Shown piece after piece: positions 1 through 7,034 of a stretch of 18,499 bases of DNA. Both the position numbers and the translations under genes were made by a program. The stretch is taken from contig DATFWQ010000004.1 of NCBI GenBank assembly GCA_035259145.1, forward strand, positions 1 through 18,499, written 5' to 3'. The notes under the pieces are model-generated. The model worked only from the letters and a program-made list of their open reading frames with translations. It ran no database searches and had not been told where the DNA came from. Position 1 is the first letter of the stretch, and every line of letters starts with the position of its first letter. This DNA comes from CF-161 sp035259145 (GTDB taxonomy: Bacteria; Chloroflexota; Dormibacteria; Dormibacterales; Dormibacteraceae).

Positions 1-1
1 G

Positions 2-952
2 GCCATCGGCACCACCAGCGTGGTCCTGGTCGGGAGCAAGAGCCAGTCCCTCGCCATCGGCCAGTTCTACATGCTGGGTCTCTATCCCACTGTCAAGGCG
101 CAGCCGTACGCGTTGAAGGCGGCCAACCGGATCACCTTCTCTGCGAAGGGGTTCGGGCCCGGAGAGACCGTTCTGATCTACGTCAACGGGATGAACGGCC
201 CGCCGCTGATGACCGTCCCGACCGATGGCAACGGCAGCTTCTCCGGTGCCGGCTTCGTGGTGCCCTTCGGCCTGAAGGGGCAGCAGAGCCTGATCTTGAT
301 TGGAGAGCAGAGCCGGGCTGTGGTAAATTCCGGCTTCCTCGTCCTGCCGTACACCCCGTCGGTTCAGCCAAGCACCTATGGCGGTTTCCCCGGCACGACG
401 CTGAGCTTCTACGCCACGGGCTTCGCGCCCAATGAGGTCGTGCTCGTCTACAAGGGCCGCACACGCACGGGTGGTGGGGACCTGGTCGCCGCCTTTCGTG
501 TGGACGGCCGGGGACGAGCCGCGGCGGCAGGGCAGTACATGATCCCTGGCGACGACCAGGGCAAGGTCACCTTCACGGCGATCGGACGCCAGAGCCAGGG
601 TGCGGCGACCGCGACCGTCAATGTCGAACACTCGGACGTGCCGGCCCAGGTAGCGCCTCAGCCCAAGTACACGTTGCCGCCTGACCTGCGAGAGCCTACC
701 CCAACACCGTCGATACGGCCCACAGCGCCCGCCGGCGGAGCGCCCCAGGGACAGATGACGGCGCCGCCGTCCGGCGCCGGCGCTCCGGGGCAGCCCACCC
801 CCCGCGCCGGACAGGCACCGGGACAGGCTCAGGCTCCCACCCCCGAGCCGGGCGCAAGCCCGGGATCGTCTTCCACAGCCCCTCACCGGAGTGACGGCGG
901 CCTGTTTGGCCGCATCCAGCAGCTGTGGCAAGGCATCACCAGCAACCTGTAG
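2..952 (+). CDS. Secreted protein with repeated Ig/TIG-like domains, 5' truncated
   Basis: The reading frame is open to the left edge, so the gene starts upstream and only the last 316 residues are visible. Two full and one partial copy of a roughly 95-residue unit can be seen. Each unit has a strand pattern like F-A-x-G-F-x-P-G/N-E-x-V-L-I/V-Y, then a D-G-x-G turn, a hydrophobic-P-F/G stretch and G-x-Q/S-S-x-A. This resembles TIG/Ig-like beta-sandwich repeats of extracellular proteins. The last 100 residues are a Pro/Gly/Ala/Gln-rich tail (from about nucleotide 650), probably a flexible linker or wall-spanning segment, ending in a short Leu/Trp-containing helix. No catalytic motif is seen. 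An adhesin or polysaccharide-binding surface role is inferred only from the domain type. The next gene starts 39 nt downstream on the same strand. Confidence 0.8.
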   Translation, partial: AIGTTSVVLVGSKSQSLAIGQFYMLGLYPTVKAQPYALKAANRITFSAKGFGPGETVLIYVNGMNGPPLMTVPTDGNGSFSGAGFVVPFGLKGQQSLILIGEQSRAVVNSGFLVLPYTPSVQPSTYGGFPGTTLSFYATGFAPNEVVLVYKGRTRTGGGDLVAAFRVDGRGRAAAAGQYMIPGDDQGKVTFTAIGRQSQGAATATVNVEHSDVPAQVAPQPKYTLPPDLREPTPTPSIRPTAPAGGAPQGQMTAPPSGAGAPGQPTPRAGQAPGQAQAPTPEPGASPGSSSTAPHRSDGGLFGRIQQLWQGITSNL

Positions 953-991
953 TAACCGGCTTTGCAGCGACCCTGCGACGGAGGACCACTG

Positions 992-1828
992 ATGGAGCAC
1001 GATCGTAGAGGCAGCAGCCTTGTCGTGATACCGACCTACAACGAAGTCCAGAACCTCACGCTCCTCGTTAACCGGGTGCTCAAGAACGACGGTTTCGACG
1101 TCCTCGTGATCGACGACAACTCACCCGACCGAACGGGCGCTGTGGCCGACTCCCTGGCCGAGCAGTTCCCGGGGCGGATCAGTGTCATCCATCGAGAAGC
1201 CAAGCTCGGGCTCGGAAGCGCCATCATGGCCGGGCTGCGCCAGGCGCTGCGTGGCGACTACGCGTACGTCTTCCAGATGGACGCGGACCTCTCCCACGAC
1301 CCTGCTGTGCTCCCGGCGATGCGGCGTGCGCTGGACCGGGCTGACATCGTCGTCGGATCGCGCTACGCGCCGGGCGCCAGCGCCGGGCGGAGGGCGCGTC
1401 ATCGCAAGCTTCTGAGCCGGTTGGGGTCGCTGTACGCGGGAGCCGTCCTCCGGGTTCCCCTGAGCGACCTGACGGGCGGTTATCGCGGCTACCGCAGGGC
1501 CGTGCTCCAGGCCCTCGATCTGGACCACGTCACCTCACACGGCTACGCCGTCCAGATCGAGCTGAATCACCGCTGCCACCAGGCAGGCTTCCATTTCGAG
1601 GAACTGCCCATCACGTTCCGTGAGCGTGCGTGGGGCCGCTCAAAGATGAGTTTCGGGATCGTGTTCGAAGCGCTCGTGGTCGTGGCTACGCTCCGGCTGA
1701 GCTCGGGGAGAGGAGGCGCTGCGGATCCCCCTCTGTATGCGGTTGACCCCGCTGCCGAGAGATTCGGCGGACGGATGGCCAAGGTCCAGGGAGCCGCCGA
1801 ACACCGCAGCATGGGACCGCACCCCTAG
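992..1828 (+). CDS. DPM1-type polyprenyl-phosphate glycosyltransferase (GT2)
   Basis: This 278-residue protein has the GT-A fold motifs of dolichol/polyprenol-phosphate mannosyltransferases: V-I-P-T-Y-N-E (residues 12-18), I-D-D-N-S-P-D (40-46), the metal/nucleotide motif D-A-D-L-S-H-D-P (97-104), G-S-R-Y (122-125), S-D-L-T-G-G-Y-R-G-Y-R (158-168) and the C-terminal E-L-P-I-T-F-x-x-R-x-x-G-x-S-K. Members transfer mannose or glucose from an NDP-sugar to polyprenyl phosphate at the cytoplasmic face. There is no C-terminal transmembrane pair, so it is the short DPM1/Ppm1 type rather than the GtrB type; the last 40 residues are a non-conserved polar tail. The ATG at 992 was chosen because GGAGGA lies at 980-985, 6 nt upstream; an in-frame TTG at 962 is less likely. 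The lipid-linked sugar could feed the GT-C enzyme at 8310-9902 (inference). Confidence 0.93.
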   Translation: MEHDRRGSSLVVIPTYNEVQNLTLLVNRVLKNDGFDVLVIDDNSPDRTGAVADSLAEQFPGRISVIHREAKLGLGSAIMAGLRQALRGDYAYVFQMDADLSHDPAVLPAMRRALDRADIVVGSRYAPGASAGRRARHRKLLSRLGSLYAGAVLRVPLSDLTGGYRGYRRAVLQALDLDHVTSHGYAVQIELNHRCHQAGFHFEELPITFRERAWGRSKMSFGIVFEALVVVATLRLSSGRGGAADPPLYAVDPAAERFGGRMAKVQGAAEHRSMGPHP

Positions 1829-1831
1829 GCA

Positions 1832-1850
1832 GGCCTCCACAGGCCGGGTT
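1832..1850 (+). terminator. Weak hairpin between convergent genes
   Basis: A 5-bp stem GGCCT/AGGCC (1832-1836 and 1841-1845) with a 4-nt loop is followed by GGGTTT. It lies in the 39-nt gap between the stop of the DPM1-like gene and the stop of the convergent sensor gene. The stem is short and the T-run is only three bases, so it is a candidate only. Confidence 0.35.
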
Positions 1851-1867
1851 TCCGTATGTCAGCCACC

Positions 1868-3433
1868 TCATCGGCCGCGGATAACGCGGCTGGTGGCCGG
1901 AAACCTCACGCTTCCGTCACATGGGAAGGCGACCCGAAGGATGGTTCCGGCGCCGGGGGCGGTCTCAATCCGAAGCCGCCCGCCCATGTTCGCGACCCGC
2001 TCTCTCAGGTTGCGCAGTCCCTCTCGCTGTCCACCCACAAGCCTTGGGTCGAAGCCGACGCCGTCGTCCTCGATCTCCAGGCGCGTCTTGTCGCGATCGA
2101 GCCGCAGCCGCAGCCGGCAGTGCTGTGCTCGAGCGTGGCGGCTGACGTTGGAGAGGGCCTCCCGAACGATCTGGATCACGTCGCCCGCTCGCGCGCTCAG
2201 CCGCTCAGCGGCCCCGGCCTGCATCTCGACCACCGTCTTCAGCCCGGCGCGAAGCTCGAGGTCGTGGGCCAGCAGCCGGAGCGCCTCGTCCAGGCGGTGC
2301 TGACTGAGGATGTGAGGACGAAACCCAACGGCGGGGTTGCGGAGCTCATCGAGGGCGCCCTCGATGGTGGCGATGCAGCCGGCGAGCTGTTCGCGCGTGT
2401 CCAGATCCTGGCAGCAGTCGCTCGCCTCGCTCAGGCCTCGCATGACGCTCCACAGGGATCGGACAGGGTCGCCCTGCAAGATCCGCGCCAGCCGTTCCCT
2501 CTCTTTGGCGACGCTTCGACACCGCTCGTCCCGAGACCTGCCATGCTGCATGGCCAGGGCGGCGTGGCCGGCGAAGCAGCGGAGAAGCTCCATATCCTGG
2601 CGGCGGAATGCAGGTCCCCCCGTGCGGTTGTAGACGACCAGCGTCCCGATCTTCCATCTCCGCCGTGCCACGGGAACCGCCGCCATGGGGCCGAAATGTA
2701 GGGTGCCGGCCGAAAGCTGGCAGCTGCGCTCCCCCTGGGTAGTCTCATCGACGATCGTCGGACGCCCTGATTCCATCACCCGAGCGATCACTGAGTGCCG
2801 GGCCGGCCAGTTCGCCCCCCGCAACAGCCTCGCGTTCCAGCCGGCTGCGACCGCGATGACCAGCTTGCCGGTGCCTGGCGCCGGCAGCGCCACGTGAGCG
2901 CCATCGGCGTTGAGGAGCGACCGCGCCTGCCGGACCACCACCTGGAGTGCCTGTTCGAGTCGATGGTCACCCATGACCGCCTGCAGGATGTCGAGCGCGG
3001 CTCGCATCCGGTCAACTCGCCGTCTGTGGCCGGTCGTGTCCTTGACCACGGCGAGGAAGCCGGTGGCATGCTGACTGTGATCGACAAGTGGGCTGATCAT
3101 GATCTCGGCCCAGAAGCAGGTACCGTCGGTCCGGGTCCTCCAGTCGGCGATCCGGTACCGTCCCCGGGCGAGTGCGGTCCGGAGCGGATGACCCGGACTC
3201 CGGTTGCTCGCATCGGAAGCCCGCAGCAGCATCGTGTATTCGCGAGCTCGGAAGCCGGCGGAGGTAAGTCCGAAGACCCGCTCCGCACCCCTGTTCCAGC
3301 TGATGACGCGGCCCGTCAGGTCGAGATGGAATACGGCGCTGTCCTGGAGGCTGTCGAGCAGGCGGATCGACTCGTTGTCGTCAAACAGTCCTGCGTCGAC
3401 GGGGGCCGGGTGCCGGTCCTGAAACGCGAGCAT
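1868..3433 (-). CDS. PAS-GAF sensor of HisKA_3 (NarL/DevS) class with degenerate phosphoacceptor motif
   Basis: This is a 521-residue cytoplasmic protein with no transmembrane segment. Domains in order: PAS (about 22-135, with W-N-R-G-A-E-R-V-F-G at 46-55), GAF (about 145-297), a HisKA_3-like dimerisation helix (308-372) and a HATPase_c domain (about 415-503). The ATPase N box R-E-A-L-S-N-V (424-430), D-D-G-V-G-F-D (456-462) and the G-L-R-N-L-R-E-R segment (472-479) are intact. Where family members read R-D-L-H-D-G-x-x-Q-S-L, this protein reads R-I-L-Q-G-D-P-V-R-S-L (317-327), so the phosphoacceptor His is Gln320 and the following Asp and the Gln are also changed. It may bind ATP without autophosphorylating. 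The ATG at 3433 was chosen because GGAGGAA (3441-3447) lies 7 nt upstream; the frame stays open to 3601 without better support. No response regulator is adjacent. Confidence 0.9.
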   Translation of the reverse strand: MLAFQDRHPAPVDAGLFDDNESIRLLDSLQDSAVFHLDLTGRVISWNRGAERVFGLTSAGFRAREYTMLLRASDASNRSPGHPLRTALARGRYRIADWRTRTDGTCFWAEIMISPLVDHSQHATGFLAVVKDTTGHRRRVDRMRAALDILQAVMGDHRLEQALQVVVRQARSLLNADGAHVALPAPGTGKLVIAVAAGWNARLLRGANWPARHSVIARVMESGRPTIVDETTQGERSCQLSAGTLHFGPMAAVPVARRRWKIGTLVVYNRTGGPAFRRQDMELLRCFAGHAALAMQHGRSRDERCRSVAKERERLARILQGDPVRSLWSVMRGLSEASDCCQDLDTREQLAGCIATIEGALDELRNPAVGFRPHILSQHRLDEALRLLAHDLELRAGLKTVVEMQAGAAERLSARAGDVIQIVREALSNVSRHARAQHCRLRLRLDRDKTRLEIEDDGVGFDPRLVGGQREGLRNLRERVANMGGRLRIETAPGAGTILRVAFPCDGSVRFPATSRVIRGR

Positions 3434-3840
3434 TCGACTCTTCCTCCGATTCCGCCACTGGCCGTGCCAGGCTGACGAACTCCGTCGGGGCGACATGGAA
3501 CTCGGCGCGAGGTCTCTTATCTCTCGCTCGGTCCCGCGCCGCGTGCGCCTGTCGCACCGCGGTGTGATGCAAGCACTTCCTGGCACCGTGTGTCGGTTCA
3601 TCGACGGGCGCAGGACGTCGCACTTGCAGCACTGAACTGTATGACGCGTCCTACCGATCGGTCATCATCCATGCGGGGGAAGCGCGCTCTGAAGTGGGCC
3701 GGTGGGCCTTTGTCAGGCGCTGACCGGAGCCGATGCGTGAGCCTGCGCTGGCTCAATGACAGACCGGCGCCCGCTGGGTCGATACCGCCCAGGCCAGAGC
3801 ACCGCTGATGGCGGGAACCTTGCAGGCCAGACGCGGCGGC
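3434..3840. other. Intergenic stretch upstream of the sensor gene
   Basis: About 400 bases separate the small helical gene from the sensor gene, both on the minus strand. No convincing gene is seen; the sensor frame continues in from 3433 to 3601 but its translation is Arg/Ser-rich and unlike a domain. The stretch holds the sensor ribosome binding site at 3441-3447 and a palindrome cluster around 3641-3665. Confidence 0.6.
3641..3670 (-). promoter_or_regulatory. Palindrome cluster, possible promoter/operator of the sensor gene
   Basis: Two perfect palindromes lie side by side: GACGCGTC (3643-3650) and ACCGATCGGT (3653-3662), within an ATGAC...GTCAT frame (3641-3665). On the minus strand a -35-like ATGACC and a -10-like TACAGT are 18 nt apart, with the palindromes falling between and over them. 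This is how a repressor or activator site in a promoter spacer would look. The transcription start would lie about 200 nt before the sensor ATG. The call rests on pattern only. Confidence 0.3.
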
Positions 3841-4206
3841 TCAAGCGTGGAACGCGGGATCAGGCTCGAGCTCGGCGTCGCTCTCGACGAGGTCCGGCGC
3901 CAATGGGCCGGAGCGTAGTCGCATGAGCCGGGACTGGATCTCGAAGAGGACGTCGATGGCCTGCAGGGTCGAGCGAGGCCGCAGCCACCCCGGCTCCAGA
4001 TCGAAAGGCAGCAGCGGCGCCATCTCACCGATTCGCTTCCGCCAGGTTGCCGGCACCGCCTTGCGCGAAGCCAGGTTCAACCTCTCGACCTCGTCGAGCA
4101 ACAGATCGAGGTGGTGAATGAGCGCGCTCACACGAAGCCGCCACATAGCGTTCCGCGCTTGCAGCGCAGCGGTGCAGATCTCGTCGTGGGCGGCGGCAAT
4201 GCTCAT
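3841..4206 (-). CDS. Small helical protein of unknown function
   Basis: I do not recognise this 121-residue protein. It is predicted mostly alpha-helical, with heptad-like leucines in the segment around residues 28-45 (L-I-H-H-L-D-L-L-L-D-E-V-E-R-L-N-L) and an acidic C-terminus rich in Glu and Asp. There is no signal peptide or membrane segment, so it is probably cytoplasmic. Third codon positions are strongly G/C as in neighbouring genes, which supports it being real. The ATG at 4206 has GAGAGG about 6-7 nt upstream. It lies upstream of, and on the same strand as, the sensor gene but 407 nt away, so co-transcription is possible but not shown. Confidence 0.65.
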   Translation of the reverse strand: MSIAAAHDEICTAALQARNAMWRLRVSALIHHLDLLLDEVERLNLASRKAVPATWRKRIGEMAPLLPFDLEPGWLRPRSTLQAIDVLFEIQSRLMRLRSGPLAPDLVESDAELEPDPAFHA

Positions 4207-4685
4207 CCGATGCCTCTCGCGCGTGCGACGAACATGCCCCGAGGCTAGCGAGGCTGGGAACTCAGGTCATCTGGAATTCGTCACTGGTCGGGCTCCGCAC
4301 CAGGCAGGGAGGCGGTCAGCCAAGCGTGCAACTGCACTCGAAAAAGGCCGCCGCCACGTTTCCCGGCTGTCCAGATCGCCACGAGACCGGTCGTGATGGC
4401 CAGCTCAGGTCGATCGTGCGGCGGCCACCAGAGCCAATCGTCGGACCGCGGCCCTCCGGCCGCGACTGTCCTTCTACATAGGGCAGCCTCAGTCGAATGC
4501 AGCGTCAGAGCGTATTCCGGTGACCCCGCGGAGATCGTTCCCTCTCTCGCACTCGACAGGGATCGAGCAACGCATCGTCCAGTAGCCAGTGACACCTGTC
4601 CTGCCTAATGTGGCCACATGGCATGGCGGGTGATTCAGAACCGACTTCCGACCGGTCACTGAGGATCCAGATCGAGGAGGCGCGT
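4207..4685. other. Non-coding or degraded stretch
   Basis: About 480 bases lie between divergent genes without a convincing gene. Short open frames exist on both strands, but their translations are Arg/Ser-rich or lack a ribosome binding site. Visible structure includes a 7-bp hairpin CGCGGCC/GGCCGCG with a 4-nt loop (4447-4464) and a 12-bp perfect palindrome ATGTGGCCACAT (4608-4619). Promoters for the divergent genes at 4206 and 4686 should lie here, but I cannot place them. Confidence 0.55.
4608..4619. promoter_or_regulatory. 12-bp perfect palindrome upstream of the GH8 gene
   Basis: ATGTGGCCACAT is self-complementary over 12 bp and sits 67 nt before the small gene at 4686 and 178 nt before the GH8 start. 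Its length and position suit a dimeric regulator site. No matching second site was found in the window. Confidence 0.3.
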
Positions 4686-4820
4686 ATGGCGGCCCTATAC
4701 ATCGAACGGGCCACGACCTGGGCTGCCGACGTCGACGATGACATAGCGGCCGAGCTGATGGTGCTCCACGGTCGCCTGCTCCAGAGGATCCGGACACTTG
4801 ACCGTTTCGTGCCGCCCTGA
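4686..4820 (+). CDS. 44-residue protein overlapping the GH8 start
   Basis: This is a small acidic/helical protein with no recognised family, no signal peptide and no membrane segment. The ATG at 4686 has a very strong GAGGAGG at 4674-4680, 5 nt upstream, which is the main support. An in-frame ATG at 4623 would give 65 residues but lacks a ribosome binding site. The stop at 4818-4820 lies 20 nt inside the next gene if that gene starts at TTG 4798, or 31 nt before the alternative GTG 4852. The gene could serve as a translational leader for the GH8 gene, or be a real small protein. Confidence 0.5.
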   Translation: MAALYIERATTWAADVDDDIAAELMVLHGRLLQRIRTLDRFVPP

Positions 4821-6111
4821 GCCCGGCGGGCGCCACGCCGTTCGGGTACAGGTGACATGGCGGACGCTCGCCGCGCTGGTTGCGCTGGTGACGTTCGTCT
4901 TGGCCTCCTACCTGGTGGCCCTGTTCATCGCGGTACAGAGCAGCCGGTACGACGTGCTGCGCGCGACCTGGGAGACCTACCGGCGAGACTTCGTCACCGC
5001 GGACGGGCGGGTGCGGGACCCACCTCCGTTTGGTTGGGGCCAGACCACCTCCGAGGCCCAGGCTTACACGATGTTGCGTGCAACCTGGATCGGCGATCGA
5101 GAGACCTTCGATCGCACCTGGCACTGGACACGGCGAAACCTCCAGGTTCGCGGGGACGGGCTCTTTGGATGGCTCTGGGGACGCGATCAGCAGCGTGGGT
5201 GGATGCTGCTGAGCAGTAACACCGCAGCTGACGCCGACCAGGACATCGCGCTTGCGCTCGTCTTCGCGGGCCATCGCTGGTCCGACCAGCGTTATCTGGC
5301 GGAAGCACGTCGCGTGATGTCGGGAGTGTGGGCAAAGGAGGTCATCATGGTGCGGGGCAAGCCGTACCTGGTGGCGGGCGACTGGGCGTCCGGGCTCCAA
5401 CCGCAGATCGTCGTCAATCCTTCCTATCTGGCCCCGTACGCCTACCGCGTGTTCGCCACTGAGGATCCGGGACACCCTTGGTTGGAACTCGTCGACAGCT
5501 CGTACAGGGTCCTGGATCGGTGCACGTGGTCGAAGCTGAATGGAGCTGCCAGCGTCGGCCTGCCGCCGGACTGGTGCGTCGTTTCACCCTACGACGGGTC
5601 AGCACACCCGTACTGGGCCTGGGGCGGGGACGTCTACGGATTCGACGCCTTTCGGGTGATGTGGAGGGTTGCGCTCGACTACGAGTGGAACGGCGCACCC
5701 CAGGCGATCTCATATCTGAAGCGAAGCCAGTTCCTGCGCCGAGAATGGAGCCGTCACCACCGGCTGCTCGCGAGATACGGCCACGACGGCTCAGGTGACC
5801 TGCAGAGGGGCGAGGAGTCCTTCGCCTACGCCGGCGACATCGGAAACTTTGTGGCTGTGGACCCTGCGGCGGCCCGGTCCATCCTGCAGGAGAAGCTGCT
5901 CGTCACGCTTCACCGCGACCATGGCGCGGTCTATTGGGGGGAGCGCTCGAACTACTACGCGCAGAACTGGATCTGGTTCGGCGTCGCGCTGTCGGAGCAC
6001 CGTCTGGTCAACCTGGTCCCGGCCTGGGCCCGGTCGTGTGAACGAGAATCGACAGAGGGTCGCGCATGTCGTGTGCGAGTCTTCCTCGACACAGGTGCAC
6101 GGATAGAGTGA
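4798..6111 (+). CDS. Membrane-anchored family 8 glycoside hydrolase
   Basis: This 437-residue GH8 enzyme belongs to an inverting (alpha/alpha)6-barrel family that includes cellulases, chitosanases and the BcsZ trimming enzyme of cellulose synthesis. Residues 23-47 are a single transmembrane segment, leaving the catalytic domain outside. The proton donor is in T-T-S-E-A-Q-A-Y (Glu86), followed by A-D-A-D-Q-D-I-A-L-A-L (144-154), N-P-S-Y-L-A-P-Y-A-Y-R (207-217) and G-F-D-A-F-R-V-M-W-R (281-290). Asp283 aligns with the catalytic base of BcsZ-type enzymes. A paralogue, a lipoprotein, is at 10887-12140, and both share an R/A-C-T-W...W-C cysteine pair. The start is uncertain: TTG 4798 (AGAGG about 10 nt upstream) or GTG 4852 just before the membrane helix. 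A terminator follows at 6206. Beta-glucan is the likely substrate; other beta-1,4 glycans are possible. Confidence 0.92.
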   Translation: MTVSCRPEPGGRHAVRVQVTWRTLAALVALVTFVLASYLVALFIAVQSSRYDVLRATWETYRRDFVTADGRVRDPPPFGWGQTTSEAQAYTMLRATWIGDRETFDRTWHWTRRNLQVRGDGLFGWLWGRDQQRGWMLLSSNTAADADQDIALALVFAGHRWSDQRYLAEARRVMSGVWAKEVIMVRGKPYLVAGDWASGLQPQIVVNPSYLAPYAYRVFATEDPGHPWLELVDSSYRVLDRCTWSKLNGAASVGLPPDWCVVSPYDGSAHPYWAWGGDVYGFDAFRVMWRVALDYEWNGAPQAISYLKRSQFLRREWSRHHRLLARYGHDGSGDLQRGEESFAYAGDIGNFVAVDPAAARSILQEKLLVTLHRDHGAVYWGERSNYYAQNWIWFGVALSEHRLVNLVPAWARSCERESTEGRACRVRVFLDTGARIE

Positions 6112-6205
6112 ACTTGTGAGGGCTGCGAGGCTCGTGGCATCCGGACCGCACAGTGGGTGAGCGACCCCCCGCTCGAGTACCGGCGCAAGCCTCCCCTCCC
6201 CCCAA

Positions 6206-6241
6206 GCATCGGGCCGGCCGAGCCGGTCCGATGCCCATTTT
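6206..6241 (+). terminator. Strong intrinsic terminator after the GH8 gene
   Basis: A 13-bp stem (6206-6218 with 6222-6234, one G-T wobble) closes on the 3-nt loop CGA and is followed by CCATTTT. It lies about 95 nt after the GH8 stop and separates that gene from the operon starting at 6367. It is the clearest terminator in the window. Confidence 0.75.
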
Positions 6242-6366
6242 CCAGCGGCCTGACCGGCTGACGTCGGGTCGTGCGCCGAGTGGATGGCACTGGCCCGCAC
6301 ATGTTAGAGCGGGCCGCCTGCCGACCGTGAGTAGATCGAGGGTCGCCCCGAACCTACGGTGAAGGC

Positions 6367-6864
6367 ATGTGTCGCGGGACGCACCGGCCGAGCTGGTGCC
6401 TCTTCCTGATCGGCGCTGGCCTTCTCGGACTTGCGGTCGCGGGCTGCGCGCCACCTGGACAGTTTGGTCTGCCCGGGCGGCAGTCCAATCACCAGAAGGT
6501 GACGATCACCGCGGCCGGCGACAGTGGCAAGTCACATTCGGCGCAGTCCGACACGTTCATGCGCTCTGTCGCCCTCCGGGACGGAGCCCTCGGCTGGCGC
6601 CAGCTCTGTCCTGATCTGCAGAAGCTCGTCACCGAAAACGCGATGCGTGTTCAGGCGGAGACTCAGAAGGCGGCCGAGGTCGGACGCATCGCCAAGCTCG
6701 GCATCGACTTCGTCGGCAGCCGGTCGCTGCGTGGCGGGACACAGATTCGGTTCTACGTGTTGACCGCGGACATGACAGACGGGTCCGCCGCCAGCCGCGT
6801 GTACATCGTGCGTTCGCAGGCTGCCGGTTGCGTCGAAGACGTTCAGGTCGAGGACGAGCGGTGA
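6367..6864 (+). CDS. Small lipoprotein, first gene of the synthase operon
   Basis: This 165-residue protein has a lipoprotein signal peptide: a hydrophobic core (residues 11-24) and lipobox L-A-V-A-G-C with Cys27. The mature part contains a helical F-M-R-S-V-A-L-R-D-G-A-L-G-W-R segment (64-78) followed by L-C-P-D-L-Q-K-L, then a beta-rich C-terminus. The shape recalls small NTF2-like/DUF4878-type envelope lipoproteins, but I cannot assign it firmly. Cys81 and Cys155 could form a disulfide. The ATG at 6367 has GGTGAAGG just upstream. The stop TGA overlaps a GTG start at 6861, and the synthase follows, so it is probably an accessory of the glycan synthase (context inference). Confidence 0.85.
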   Translation: MCRGTHRPSWCLFLIGAGLLGLAVAGCAPPGQFGLPGRQSNHQKVTITAAGDSGKSHSAQSDTFMRSVALRDGALGWRQLCPDLQKLVTENAMRVQAETQKAAEVGRIAKLGIDFVGSRSLRGGTQIRFYVLTADMTDGSAASRVYIVRSQAAGCVEDVQVEDER

Positions 6865-7034
6865 AGCGGATGGCGTCGCACCGCAGGAACGACGCCGGCG
6901 CCGTGCACGATTCCGCGTCGTGGGCGCGGCGGCGCCGGCGACTAGCGCTCATGGCCGTGCCGGCGCACTCCACCCGGACGGCGGCCACAGGGCGCCCGCC
7001 CGCTCCTGGAAGGTGGGCCCGGGACGGGCCGTGA
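6861..7034 (+). CDS. Possible 57-residue basic coupled ORF
   Basis: A GTG at 6861 overlaps the lipoprotein stop as GTGA, with AGGA at 6851-6854 six nt upstream. The frame ends in a TGA at 7032-7034 that again overlaps the GTG start of the synthase as GTGA. The product is Arg- and Ala-rich with no recognised family, membrane helix or signal peptide. Its perfect fit between two GTGA junctions suggests translational coupling. The alternative is that the synthase starts further upstream (GTG 6920) and this frame is not translated. An internal ATG at 6870 is also possible. Confidence 0.4.
   Translation: MKRMASHRRNDAGAVHDSASWARRRRRLALMAVPAHSTRTAATGRPPAPGRWARDGP

Noticed and set aside
1856..2701. 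281-residue plus-strand frame opposite the sensor gene
   Set aside because: Shadow of the sensor coding strand, which has recognisable PAS, GAF and ATPase motifs.
4118..4396. 92-residue plus-strand frame near 4200
   Set aside because: Overlaps the start of the better-supported small minus-strand gene, is Arg/Ser-rich and has no domain.
4447..4464. 7-bp hairpin CGCGGCC/GGCCGCG as a terminator
   Set aside because: No gene ends nearby on either strand and no T-run follows; kept only as a structural note.
4281..4595. 104-residue minus-strand frame in the gap before the small gene and GH8
   Set aside because: No ribosome binding site, no recognisable domain and a mixed composition. It could be a decayed gene, but nothing supports a call.
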